From Candidatus Doudnabacteria bacterium (GTDB taxonomy: Bacteria > Patescibacteriota > Doudnabacteria > UBA920): a stretch of 21,210 bases of DNA. The translations under genes were made by a program, and so were the position numbers. Shown in pieces: positions 6,892 to 14,350 of the stretch; positions within the stretch are counted from its first letter, which is position 1; the number at the start of each line of letters is the position of its first letter. The stretch covers positions 1-21,210 of the forward strand of contig CAIWKW010000048.1 in NCBI GenBank assembly GCA_903913365.1. Reading direction: 5' to 3'. The notes beneath the pieces were generated by a model. The model was not told where the DNA came from and did no database searches. It saw nothing but the letters and a program-made list of their open reading frames with translations.

Positions 6892-8346
6892 TTCACTTAA
6901 AAGAAGGTTTTTTGGCGATTCCGCCATAATGGAAAATGGAGTTTTAAATTGATATTGTTGAACAATCTGATTTTCAATCTTGGCGTTCCAAAGTAACTTT
7001 TTTAGGACATTAGATTTTTTAATATCATTACCCTCAAGGTAATCAAAAGACGCGGAACAGGCCTGTAAAAAGGCTTTTTTTGTTTGTTCCAAAGTTGTTA
7101 AGGCCTGCTCTTGGGTTTGAGTGGAGAGATTCAAAATCTGCTCCTGAATATTTTTTATGCTGGCCTCCAGAGATAAAATTTTGGGCTTGAGGGATTCTTT
7201 CATGCTGGGGTCAGTGGAAATTATGTCAGAGAGGTTAGAGAGCTTGCCCTGTTCAATTTTGAGGTTTTGAGCCAGTTGGTCTTTTTTGGAAACTGAAGTA
7301 TAACCGTGCATTTGAATTTTTTCTTTTAAAGCCAAGTAGGCAATTTCAATATCTTCAGCCTTAAACTTCACTTTTTCAAACAGTCCGGCAATAAGTTCAT
7401 TGGCTTTGTCTTTGTTGAGATATTTTTTATGCTGTTCACATTTGCCTTTGCCATTGGTGCAGTAGTAATAAGTGTGGCCTTTTTTAATGCTGGCCGTTAA
7501 CAGACAACCGCAGGAATGGCAAAACATAAAACCACGGACAGGAAAAAAGTGAGTTTTGGGGCGTGGACGGCTTTTGCCGGAGAGGACATTTTGCACATCG
7601 TCAAAAAGTTGCTTTGAAACTATGGGTTGATGTTGGCCCGGGTAAAGCTGGTCGTTGCGTTTGATAACGCCGGAATAAAAGGGGTTACGCAAAATATGGT
7701 CAAATTGGGATTTGCTAATTCTCAAGCCGCCTTTGGTCCGCAGACTTTTGTCGTAAACCAAATTATTTACTTCCTTAAGCGAATAACCGCCGGTGGCATA
7801 AAGTTCAAAAGCCATTTTAATCAGCGGCCCTCTTACTGGGTCAATTTCTTTTTTCTTTGTGGCAAGGTTATCAAGGTAGCCAACGGGAGCGGGACCGGGC
7901 AATTCTCCTTTTTCTAACTTTGTTTTGTTGCCGCGTTTAACGTTCGTGGAGAGGTCGCGGATATACTGATTAGCCATTCCAAATTCCACGGCGGATATTA
8001 AGGCATTGTCATTCGGCAAATAAATTCTTTCCGGCGTAATAATTTTATCAATAATACTTTTTTGTAGGAGCCATTTAATTTTTCCCTCATCCACAGGATT
8101 ACGGGCAAGCCGGTCAAGTTTCCAGACAAAAATAACAGAGCCGGGGTTTTGCTCAATAAGTTTAACCATTTTTTCAAACTCCGGACGGCCGGGTTGTTTT
8201 GCGGACATACTTTCACGGAAAATCTTGGAAACTTTGCTTTGATTCCTTTCGGCCAAAGCTAAAATTTCGTTTTCCTGAGACTCAATGGAGAGGACTTGGC
8301 GATCCGAAGCCTCGGATGATTTTCTGCAATAAATAATATTTTTCAT
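6877..8346 (-). CDS. Large serine recombinase (site-specific integrase)
   Basis: 489 residues. The N-terminal resolvase domain has the catalytic motif YCRKS (nucleophile Ser10) and the KLDRLARN arginine motif (about 77-83). A recombinase domain follows (about 150-260), then a zinc ribbon with Cys276, Cys279, Cys296 and Cys303, and a coiled-coil C-terminal part (about 350-430). This is the layout of large serine integrases, which insert and excise elements at att sites through a covalent serine-DNA link. The last four codons and the TAG lie within the 3' half of tRNA-Gln, so the gene reads into its own attachment site. The frame is open to an ATG at 8406, but the ATG at 8346 begins at the conserved domain, and a -10 TATAAT (8378-8383) would exclude the longer start. 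No Shine-Dalgarno is seen. Confidence 0.92.
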   Translation of the reverse strand: MKNIIYCRKSSEASDRQVLSIESQENEILALAERNQSKVSKIFRESMSAKQPGRPEFEKMVKLIEQNPGSVIFVWKLDRLARNPVDEGKIKWLLQKSIIDKIITPERIYLPNDNALISAVEFGMANQYIRDLSTNVKRGNKTKLEKGELPGPAPVGYLDNLATKKKEIDPVRGPLIKMAFELYATGGYSLKEVNNLVYDKSLRTKGGLRISKSQFDHILRNPFYSGVIKRNDQLYPGQHQPIVSKQLFDDVQNVLSGKSRPRPKTHFFPVRGFMFCHSCGCLLTASIKKGHTYYYCTNGKGKCEQHKKYLNKDKANELIAGLFEKVKFKAEDIEIAYLALKEKIQMHGYTSVSKKDQLAQNLKIEQGKLSNLSDIISTDPSMKESLKPKILSLEASIKNIQEQILNLSTQTQEQALTTLEQTKKAFLQACSASFDYLEGNDIKKSNVLKKLLWNAKIENQIVQQYQFKTPFSIMAESPKNLLLSEWLGR

Positions 8347-8377
8347 AAACTGATGGGTTAAGATTTTTTGGATTTTT

Positions 8378-8406
8378 ATTATACTCCCAATAAAATAAAT
8401 GAACAA
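8378..8406 (-). promoter_or_regulatory. Putative promoter of the serine recombinase
   Basis: Minus strand: TTGTTC (8401-8406), a 17-nt spacer, and a perfect TATAAT (8378-8383). It diverges from the promoter of the 8505 gene 30 bp away. Confidence 0.5.
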
Positions 8407-8437
8407 AATTTATATAACCAAAACTGGTAATAGGCTA

Positions 8438-8465
8438 TTGATTTTTCCTGCAAATATGCTATATT
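8438..8465 (+). promoter_or_regulatory. Putative promoter of the 8505 gene
   Basis: TTGATT (8438-8443), a 16-nt spacer and TATATT (8460-8465) put the transcription start near 8472, leaving a leader of about 33 nt that contains the Shine-Dalgarno AAAAGGA (8490-8496). Confidence 0.55.
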
Positions 8466-8504
8466 TATATGTTCGTTATTCTACAACTGAAAAGGACGGG
8501 ACCT

Positions 8505-8933
8505 ATGGAAAGAATACTGTCTCAACGTCTCAATGCCTTCCTGCTGTCTCACAACAAATCGGAGGATGAGCAGGAGAAGGCAAAAATGCGGCGGAGCCTT
8601 CGGCGAGATTTGCGGTCAGCTCAGCTTCGCATCGTTAACAAGCACTGGGAAACGGAGCCGGATTTCGACGAGGAGGCCACCATTACCACGGTGGGCTTCT
8701 ACTTCGAAGGCAAACGCCTCACCCTCGTGAAAATCGAAACCAACCTGCGCCGCCTCGATCTTCGCGAATTCGTGCGGTTCGATTACGCTGTCGGCGATAT
8801 CAACATCACGGCCGTCATGCGCCCGAAAGACGAAGTGGGCACCCTGGACGAGGAAGAGGAGGAGAAAAACATCGTCTCCGGCATCTGCGTGTGCGTTCCG
8901 GTCGATGTATATTACAACGACGACAGTCTCTAG
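8505..8933 (+). CDS. Hypothetical protein, GC-richer than neighbours
   Basis: 142 residues; not recognised. The N-terminal half is highly charged and probably helical (MERILSQRLNAF, RRSLRRDLRSAQLR), the second half reads as beta strands, and there is an acidic run DEEEEE (about 118-123) before a CVCVP motif near the end. No signal peptide or membrane segment. The start at 8505 is fixed by the Shine-Dalgarno AAAAGGA eight bases upstream; the open frame continues to 8469 without one. It is a single-gene unit with its own promoter and a strong GC-rich terminator. Base composition and codon choice differ visibly from the AT-rich flanking genes, resembling those of the 15009 and 17847 genes, which suggests a separate origin or high expression. 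Confidence 0.7.
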   Translation: MERILSQRLNAFLLSHNKSEDEQEKAKMRRSLRRDLRSAQLRIVNKHWETEPDFDEEATITTVGFYFEGKRLTLVKIETNLRRLDLREFVRFDYAVGDINITAVMRPKDEVGTLDEEEEEKNIVSGICVCVPVDVYYNDDSL

Positions 8934-8943
8934 ACGCGACGGG

Positions 8944-8990
8944 GGCGACGTTACTGGATTTCGGTCCGGTGCGTCGCCTTCGCTTTTTTT
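8944..8990 (+). terminator. Rho-independent terminator of the 8505 gene
   Basis: GGCGACG (8944-8950) pairs with CGTCGCC (8972-8978); inside it ACTGGA pairs with TCCGGT around TTTCGG. A seven-base T run follows at 8984-8990. Confidence 0.8.
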
Positions 8991-9036
8991 ATTTGTCAAA
9001 AAACTGACTTATTTTTTACTTCTGTTTATAAATTTT

Positions 9037-9132
9037 AATTTTCGTTTTTGGGATATCAAGGGTAAAACCAAATTATTTGCCATAGGCCATAAATTAGTTT
9101 TAATTCCCTTGACACCCAAAACTGCGAAAATT
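9037..9132. repeat. 96-nt long imperfect hairpin (structured RNA, origin or attachment-type element)
   Basis: Paired blocks from outside in: AATTTTCG/CGAAAATT (9037-9044 with 9125-9132), TTTTGGG/CCCAAAA (9046-9052 with 9115-9121), TCAAGGG/CCCTTGA, TAAAAC/GTTTTA, TTAT/ATAA and GCC/GGC with the loop ATA. Small internal loops separate the blocks. It lies between the terminator of the 8505 gene and the small 9177 gene, inside the presumed integrated element, and has no T run to act as a terminator. In a rolling-circle replicon a hairpin like this could be a single-strand origin; the role is an inference. Confidence 0.6.
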
Positions 9133-9176
9133 TTATCATCGCCATAATCAGTAAAAAATGAAAGGCGGTGAGAACA

Positions 9177-9344
9177 ATGGAACTTAATCAAATGGAAATG
9201 AATACCATTAGATTCTGCTTACAGGAACAAATCAATATCCTTATGGAAAGACGCGACAGAGTGGATGACAAGGCGGCTATCAACAAGAGAATCGGTTGGT
9301 TAATCATCGTTAAGCAGAAAATACCAAAACCAGAACAGCACTAA
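9177..9344 (+). CDS. Small hypothetical protein (55 aa)
   Basis: 55 residues, soluble, helical and charged (MELNQMEMNTIRF, MERRDRVDDKAA); not recognised. Its reality rests on the ribosome binding site: AAAGGCGGTGA at 9161-9171 differs from the ideal anti-16S complement by one base and stands 5 nt before the ATG. The TAA at 9342-9344 is 21 bp from the end of the convergent Rep gene. Possible roles in such elements include copy-number or transcription control, but nothing in the sequence shows this. Confidence 0.6.
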   Translation: MELNQMEMNTIRFCLQEQINILMERRDRVDDKAAINKRIGWLIIVKQKIPKPEQH

Positions 9345-9365
9345 CACCAAAATAAAAACAAAAAT

Positions 9366-10232
9366 TTAAACTTTCCCCTCAACCAGTCCCTGCCCTGCAA
9401 GGTCAGACAAATTCTTTTTAAACTTTTTAGCCAGCTCCGGGTCTTTGGCAATGTTAAAACGGGTGCGAATCAGCTCGCCTAAATACTTACTTTCTTTGGG
9501 TGGAGTTTCGGAGGTAATAAGACTTGCCGGAAAGTTACGAACAAGCTCGCTAATTAAAACTGGGTAGCGGACAACCTCTGGCCTGAAAAGGTTTTGGGAG
9601 GCCAAATACATCCGGTGGCCTTGAAGTCTGGGGTCGTTAGCGTCCTTAAGCATATATTTGGTCATATAGAAGCCGACGTTGCCCACGGCTGACAAATCCC
9701 TAACATCAATAAATCCGTGTTTCCAAATATCCTGCATAAAATTTTTATCTATCCACGGTAGGTTAAAGTAAACCACGTGAAAATGCCAGACAGCTTTTTT
9801 GTAAGTCCGCTCCCGCTTTCGTTGAATCTCATAAACTGCCAAATACTTTGCCGGAAGTTTTTTAAGGTCGTAAAAGGCTTTGGCGTAACGCTGGTTGAAA
9901 AGTTTAAAGTCTATGAGGACTTGGGTTAAGTTGGTCGCTTCCGCACGGTAAGTAAATGTTACAAATTTTGGTGTTATTGGCCAGTTGGACGAGGGGTGGA
10001 GCAAATCGGGATAATACTGGAAAGCGTTGCAGTTGATTAAATCAATTACCGTGGTTCTGGTGCGGTTAAGATTTTTTATTAGTCTTTGGCCGGCAACCCT
10101 TTTTTTGGCAATTCTTTTTCGGGTTTTGGGTCCCAAATACATTGGGTTGGTAAATTCCATAAGTTCAACAATATCGCCGGTAATCTTTAACCGTGAATTG
10201 GTGAGCATTGGGTTTCGTTCATTGTTGGACAT
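9366..10232 (-). CDS. HUH-type rolling-circle replication initiator (Rep), phiX174 gpA-like two-tyrosine class
   Basis: 288 residues. The three rolling-circle Rep motifs are in order: motif 1 FVTFTY (90-95), motif 2 HFH (150-152) in WHFHVVYFN, giving the metal-binding HUH pair, and motif 3 YMTKY (189-193) with two tyrosines three residues apart, as in phage phiX174 protein A. Such proteins nick one strand, stay bound through tyrosine and start rolling-circle copying or transfer. The N-terminus is basic (RKRIAKKRVAGQR). About 65 bp upstream on the same strand is ACTTGATAT, identical to the core of the phiX174 nick site. No helicase domain is present, so it would depend on host helicase. It could serve a plasmid, a microvirus-like prophage or mobilisation; not decided here. 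Confidence 0.75.
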   Translation of the reverse strand: MSNNERNPMLTNSRLKITGDIVELMEFTNPMYLGPKTRKRIAKKRVAGQRLIKNLNRTRTTVIDLINCNAFQYYPDLLHPSSNWPITPKFVTFTYRAEATNLTQVLIDFKLFNQRYAKAFYDLKKLPAKYLAVYEIQRKRERTYKKAVWHFHVVYFNLPWIDKNFMQDIWKHGFIDVRDLSAVGNVGFYMTKYMLKDANDPRLQGHRMYLASQNLFRPEVVRYPVLISELVRNFPASLITSETPPKESKYLGELIRTRFNIAKDPELAKKFKKNLSDLAGQGLVEGKV

Positions 10233-10271
10233 AAAGGTAAAAAATGAGATTGAAATTCATTAAGGATTTTA

Positions 10272-10302
10272 ATAATATCTGATACTATGAGGCATATATC
10301 AA
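10272..10302 (-). promoter_or_regulatory. Putative rep promoter
   Basis: Minus strand TTGATA (10297-10302) followed by GATATT (10274-10279, 17-nt spacer) or TATTAT (10272-10277, 19-nt spacer), about 45 bp before the Rep start. The -35 overlaps the nick-site-like ACTTGATAT, so initiation and transcription may compete. Confidence 0.4.
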
Positions 10303-10304
10303 GT
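10295..10304 (-). other. Candidate rolling-circle nick site (phiX174/pC194-like ACTTGATAT)
   Basis: The minus strand reads ACTTGATATA. The phiX174 gpA and pC194-group Rep nick sites share CTTG^ATA. It stands just upstream of the HUH Rep gene, on the Rep coding strand. Confidence 0.45.
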
Positions 10305-10397
10305 CAGGAAAAACTGGATAGTTAAATCATTGGGGTTTTTGTAGTTATGGTAATAAGTAATCGCTTAGTAACAAGCTTACAGAAAATAGGATACCCT

Positions 10398-10442
10398 GCC
10401 GCCGTCCCGCTGGCCTCTGTGGGAGGCCGCGAGACGGCGGCT
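10398..10442. repeat. GC-rich hairpin between rep and the 10445 gene (origin stem or terminator)
   Basis: GCCGCCGTC pairs with GACGGCGGC; inside, CGC/GCG and GGCCTC/GAGGCC pair around TGTGG. It begins right after the minus-strand stop at 10445 but no T run follows on that strand, so a plain terminator is less likely. It lies about 100 bp from the nick-site-like motif. Confidence 0.55.
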
Positions 10443-10444
10443 TG

Positions 10445-10648
10445 CTAGGACTGGTCTAAAGATTCATCCGGGCATGATGAAAAACGCCGGTAATCAGCTT
10501 CGCCGGTCTTTGAAGTAACAATAACGAGAAAATCAGCTAAAGAATGCAAATATTCCTGGGCTTGTTCTTCCGTAATTGCTGTATGATATTGTTCCGCGAA
10601 GTGTTTGGTTATTTTTTCAACCAGTCCTTTGCTGAACTTATTGGCCAT
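10445..10648 (-). CDS. Small hypothetical protein (67 aa)
   Basis: 67 residues, soluble. The first 45 look like a compact helical domain (FSKGLVEKITKHFAEQYH, then ITEEQAQEYLHSLADFL), with a short polar tail. No known domain is recognised; helical proteins of this kind are frequent in CPR genomes and in their mobile elements. There is no Shine-Dalgarno before the ATG at 10648. It runs in the same direction as rep, with the GC-rich hairpin and presumed origin region between them, and so may belong to the replication module. Coding status is supported by sensible composition only. Confidence 0.5.
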   Translation of the reverse strand: MANKFSKGLVEKITKHFAEQYHTAITEEQAQEYLHSLADFLVIVTSKTGEADYRRFSSCPDESLDQS

Positions 10649-10700
10649 ATACTGGTTTTCGGTAAAGAAAATTCAGATATATGACTCCTCTCTTTAACCT

Positions 10701-10770
10701 ATCCGGTGGCAAACCGGATGTAATAAGTCTAACGCGGAAAATGATAACAGTCAAAAGCAATATCCACCGG
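10701..10770. promoter_or_regulatory. Two competing hairpins upstream of the defence operon
   Basis: ATCCGGT (10701-10707) pairs perfectly with ACCGGAT (10713-10719). Alternatively CCGGTGG (10703-10709) pairs with CCACCGG (10764-10770). The two pairings exclude each other, as in switch-like leaders, but the likely promoter (TATAGT 10796-10801) is downstream, so a DNA-level role such as a protein-binding or origin site is equally possible. Confidence 0.35.
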
Positions 10771-10835
10771 CCTGTATTTTTAAGCGAAAATTTGTTATAG
10801 TTTAAGTGAGGTTAAGAGGGTTAAAGTTAGATATT

Positions 10836-11618
10836 ATGCCAAACTTTAATGATTTAGATTTAGAAAACTGGAAAGAATCGGAAGTTTGGACCGACAGCCT
10901 ATGGATAATACCTGAAAGAGACAAAAGCGGAAAACACAACGGTTTCTATCATGGAAATTTTGTTCCCCAAATTCCCCATCAGCTTATTTTAAGATATTCC
11001 AAAAAAGGCGACGTAGTGTTTGATCCGTTTGTGGGAAGCGGAACGACTGCTTACGAAGCCGAAAGTTTGGGCAGAAATTTTATCGGAATTGATATACAGC
11101 CTGGGTTGGTTGAGCAGGTAAAAAGTAAAGTTGACAACAAAGATTTTTTTGCGGAGTTGGTTGCCGGAGACAGTGCGGATAAAGCAACATTTGATAAAGT
11201 AGCCGAGATTTTAAAAAAGAAAAATAAAAGTAATTATCAGTTGGCAATTTTGCATCCGCCTTATGCTGATATAATAAAGTTCAGCGATAACGAAAAAGAT
11301 TTATCAAACTCAAAATCACTTAAAGAATTTTTGGACAAATTTGCCAAAGTAATTAGCAACACTAAAACGCTTTTGGAAAAAGACAGATACTTGGCCGTTG
11401 TTATCGCTGATAAATACACTCAAGGCAAATGGATACCCCTGGGATTTTATTGTTTGAATGAAGCTCAAAAATTAGGCCTAACGCTAAAAAGTGTTGTCAT
11501 AAAAAATATGGAGGGCAACAGGGCCAAACAAAATAAGGAAGGTATTTGGCGCTATCGGGCTTTGACCAGTGATTATTATATTTTTAAACACGAATATATT
11601 TTAATTTTCAAAAACTAA
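10836..11618 (+). CDS. DNA methyltransferase (N6-adenine/N4-cytosine, PF01555 type)
   Basis: 260 residues. The SAM-binding motif I is DPFVGSGTT (about 63-71) and the catalytic motif IV is HPPY (140-143) in place of the more usual DPPY/SPPY; motif IV follows motif I by about 75 residues. This is the fold of amino-methyltransferases that modify A or C in a restriction site. A GTG at 10806 would add ten residues, but ATG 10836 matches the start of the recognisable protein; neither has a clear Shine-Dalgarno. It is the first gene of an operon, 3 bp ahead of the presumed endonuclease. Whether HPPY changes substrate preference cannot be told from sequence. Confidence 0.8.
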   Translation: MPNFNDLDLENWKESEVWTDSLWIIPERDKSGKHNGFYHGNFVPQIPHQLILRYSKKGDVVFDPFVGSGTTAYEAESLGRNFIGIDIQPGLVEQVKSKVDNKDFFAELVAGDSADKATFDKVAEILKKKNKSNYQLAILHPPYADIIKFSDNEKDLSNSKSLKEFLDKFAKVISNTKTLLEKDRYLAVVIADKYTQGKWIPLGFYCLNEAQKLGLTLKSVVIKNMEGNRAKQNKEGIWRYRALTSDYYIFKHEYILIFKN

Positions 11619-11621
11619 CTT

Positions 11622-12521
11622 ATGGCATACATAAAATCTCAACTCTCGGAAGACTTAGCTAAAAAGATTCTTGGCAACTACGCAAACGCGTTGAATTATC
11701 TTTTGAAGCTAAACGAAATTAAACCGGTAAAGGGATTAAATTTTAAAACTATTGGCAGAGGTAAAAACAAAGGGATGTCCGTTCCTGATATTAGCCCATC
11801 CGATATTTTAAAGTTAGTCGTAAATAATTGGGATTACGATGTGAGCAAAAAAATTATTCGCGAACTGTTTAAAGAAACAGAAAAATACAAAAGCGGCAAA
11901 GAAGCTAATAATGTAATGGATGTTTTAATTAAGGAATGGGAGTCGCTTAAACTTGGTGGCATACAGTGGCCGTTTTCTCAAGGAGATTTTGACGGCTTTG
12001 TGCAAAGAATAAACGCTGAAAATGCCAATGGTATCGTCAAAGATGAAAAAGTAAAAGTGGCGGCCGTTAAATACAGAAGAATTAAGGAAATAAACACCGT
12101 TAGAAACGATTTTATTGAGACTTTAATTTTTGAAAAAAATGAAAATATTTTGCCGACGCTTAACCATCGGCGCGGAGTTGATTTTTTTATAGACGGCGTT
12201 TCCTTTGACCAAAAGGTGGCTAAAAGTCCGACCAATCAGTTCAAGGTAAAATTCAAAGATGACTGGAAAGAACAAGCAATAAAAAATCCTGGAATAGTGG
12301 CAGAATACTTGTATAAATACCAAGACGAAGGAAGGTTTGGAGCAGACCCGCGGCTTTTGGTTGTTTACCTTGACGAGGACGTATCAATCCAAAGAATTAG
12401 AGAAATTATTAGGAATACAGATCTGAATAAGCCGCTTGAAGTCAACTTTAGCTTTAAGCATAAAACACAAGGAGATAAGAGTTACAAAGTTCCGTGTTTT
12501 GTAATTTTGCTCCATAACTAA
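11622..12521 (+). CDS. Probable type II restriction endonuclease (PD-(D/E)xK)
   Basis: 299 residues, no close family recognised. A PD-(D/E)xK-like core is visible at GVDFFIDGVSFDQK: Asp187 and then D196-Q-K198, with beta strands around them and a helix after. The first 150 residues are Lys-rich and helical and could form the DNA-recognition part. The gene lies between two DNA methyltransferases, 3 bp after the first and 1 bp before the second, the standard place for the cognate nuclease of a two-methyltransferase type II system. Two methyltransferases suggest an asymmetric recognition site. Position plus the nuclease core make this the best call; no cut site can be predicted. Confidence 0.65.
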   Translation: MAYIKSQLSEDLAKKILGNYANALNYLLKLNEIKPVKGLNFKTIGRGKNKGMSVPDISPSDILKLVVNNWDYDVSKKIIRELFKETEKYKSGKEANNVMDVLIKEWESLKLGGIQWPFSQGDFDGFVQRINAENANGIVKDEKVKVAAVKYRRIKEINTVRNDFIETLIFEKNENILPTLNHRRGVDFFIDGVSFDQKVAKSPTNQFKVKFKDDWKEQAIKNPGIVAEYLYKYQDEGRFGADPRLLVVYLDEDVSIQRIREIIRNTDLNKPLEVNFSFKHKTQGDKSYKVPCFVILLHN

Positions 12522-12522
12522 A

Positions 12523-13590
12523 ATGAATTACATCGGCAGTAAATTATCGCTGTTGGATTTTTTGGAAAAATCCATAGACAAAGTGGCCGGAAAAGACTAC
12601 TCTGTTTTTTGTGATTTTTTTGCAGGCACCGGAGCCGTGGGTCTGCATTTTAAAAAGCAAGGACATCAGGTTTATGCCAACGATGTGCAGTATTACAGCT
12701 ATGTTTTAAATCGGCATTATATTGGCAACCACCGAGAATTAACTTTTAAGGGTTTGGCGAACGAGATGCCGGACTTAAAAAAAGTTGATGTTGGGCAAAG
12801 GAAAAATTTTGTTTGCGATTATTTAAACGGACTTAAGGGCGTAAGCGGTTTTATTTTTAAAAATTATTGTCTCGGCGGCACACAAGGTCAGCATTATCAG
12901 AGGCAATATTTTTCAGACGAGAATGGCCAGCGATGCGATGCGATAAGAATGAAAATTGAAAACTGGAAAGAGCAAAAAAAAATAACGGATGACGAGTATT
13001 ATTTTTTACTTACCTCTTTGCTTGAATCAGTAGATAAGCAGGCTAATACCGCGTCGGTATATGGTGCTTTTCTCAAAAAGCTAAAACAATCGGCTCAAAA
13101 ATTGTTTGTTTTGAAACCGGCACAGTTGATTATAAACGAACAATCCCACAAAGTTTTCAATGAGGATATAAATGACTTAGCGGGTAAAATTCAAGGCGAT
13201 GTTTTGTATTTAGATCCGCCTTATAACCACCGACAATACGCAACTAACTACCACATGCTTGAAACAATAGCCAAGTATGATGATCCGCAAATCCACGGCA
13301 AGACCGGATTAAGAGACTACGAATCTCAAAAATCTTTATACTGCTCGCGCTCAAAAGTAAAGCAGGCTTTTAAAGATTTAATTTTAAAAGCCAAAGTTAA
13401 ATACATTTTTTTGAGTTATAACAACGAGGGGCTGATGACCCCGGCCGATGTTAAAGAAATAATGAGCCTCCGGGGAAAGTATGGAGTTTTTACACAGGAG
13501 TATGGCAGGTTTAAAGCTGATACTGACCAAAAAAGGGATTACAAAGCTAAAAAGACACTGGAATATTTGCATTACGTAATTTGCCAATAA
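12523..13590 (+). CDS. D12-class N6-adenine DNA methyltransferase
   Basis: 355 residues. Typical D12 order: motif X NYIGSK at the N-terminus, motif I FFAGTGAVG (32-40) for SAM, and catalytic motif IV DPPYNHRQY (231-239). The long insert between motifs I and IV is where D12 enzymes carry their target-recognition domain. The NYIGSK opening resembles methyltransferases of the FokI/NlaIII kind. The start is one base after the endonuclease stop, so translation is probably coupled. It would protect one strand or site form and the 10836 enzyme the other. Confidence 0.85.
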   Translation: MNYIGSKLSLLDFLEKSIDKVAGKDYSVFCDFFAGTGAVGLHFKKQGHQVYANDVQYYSYVLNRHYIGNHRELTFKGLANEMPDLKKVDVGQRKNFVCDYLNGLKGVSGFIFKNYCLGGTQGQHYQRQYFSDENGQRCDAIRMKIENWKEQKKITDDEYYFLLTSLLESVDKQANTASVYGAFLKKLKQSAQKLFVLKPAQLIINEQSHKVFNEDINDLAGKIQGDVLYLDPPYNHRQYATNYHMLETIAKYDDPQIHGKTGLRDYESQKSLYCSRSKVKQAFKDLILKAKVKYIFLSYNNEGLMTPADVKEIMSLRGKYGVFTQEYGRFKADTDQKRDYKAKKTLEYLHYVICQ

Positions 13591-13591
13591 A

Positions 13592-14335
13592 ATGAATTCA
13601 TTCAAACAGATAGCACTTGAGATTTTAAAAAAATCCGACAAACCGCTCAAGGCAAAAGAGATAACTAATCAGGCGTTAAAAAATGGCCTAAAAACGGACG
13701 GCAAAACACCGCAAGCGACTATGTCCGCGTTATTGATAATGGACATAAAAAATAAAGGCAAACTTTCCGATTTCAAAAAAGCTGGCCCAGGACTATTTGC
13801 GATCAATGATGAAAAAGAAATTTTAGTTACCGAAACCAAACCCGACAGAATTCTTGAGGAGCTGGAATTTGAAGAAGAAAAGGAAGTGGAGGGTGGTTAT
13901 ATTGGCAAGGCAGGAGAACACGCCGTATTAACCGAATTATTATTTAGGGGTTTTAACGCAAGCCTTATGTCTGTCGATGTAGGAATTGATGTTTTAGCTA
14001 TAAAGGAAAATAAAACTTTTAATATTCAGGTTAAAACCAGAAATATTAGCAAAACCCATCACGCCTTTTTCTTTAATCTACGAATTGCTTCTTATGAAAG
14101 ACATAATAATGGCGGAACTTTTTATATATTTGTTTTAAGAGAACACGCTAAATTGGATTATTTAATTTTACCCCTTAACGAAATTGAAAAATCTATTGAG
14201 CAAGAATTTATTCATACTGTTGGAAAAGGTAAAATTTACAGAATTACTATCAGAAAACAAGCAGAAAAAGTTTATATTGGTAGAAAAGAAAATGACGTCA
14301 GTTATTATTTAAATAGGTGGGAAGTGTTGAAATAA
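13592..14335 (+). CDS. HARE-HTH domain plus Mrr-like PD-(D/E)xK nuclease protein
   Basis: 247 residues. The N-terminal part (about 1-72) fits the HARE-HTH fold (FKQIALEILKKSDKPLKAKEI, then TPQATMSALLI and GPGLFAI), a winged helix found fused to restriction enzymes and in chromatin proteins. An acidic linker (about 88-100) leads to a nuclease-like core: GKAGEH (Glu109), GID (Asp133) and QVK (146-148), the order expected of a PD-(D/E)xK site with Q in the middle position. It follows the D12 methyltransferase by one base. It may be a second, perhaps modification-dependent nuclease or an accessory DNA-binding part of the same system. Confidence 0.7.
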   Translation: MNSFKQIALEILKKSDKPLKAKEITNQALKNGLKTDGKTPQATMSALLIMDIKNKGKLSDFKKAGPGLFAINDEKEILVTETKPDRILEELEFEEEKEVEGGYIGKAGEHAVLTELLFRGFNASLMSVDVGIDVLAIKENKTFNIQVKTRNISKTHHAFFFNLRIASYERHNNGGTFYIFVLREHAKLDYLILPLNEIEKSIEQEFIHTVGKGKIYRITIRKQAEKVYIGRKENDVSYYLNRWEVLK

Positions 14336-14350
14336 TTTTTTATCAACATT

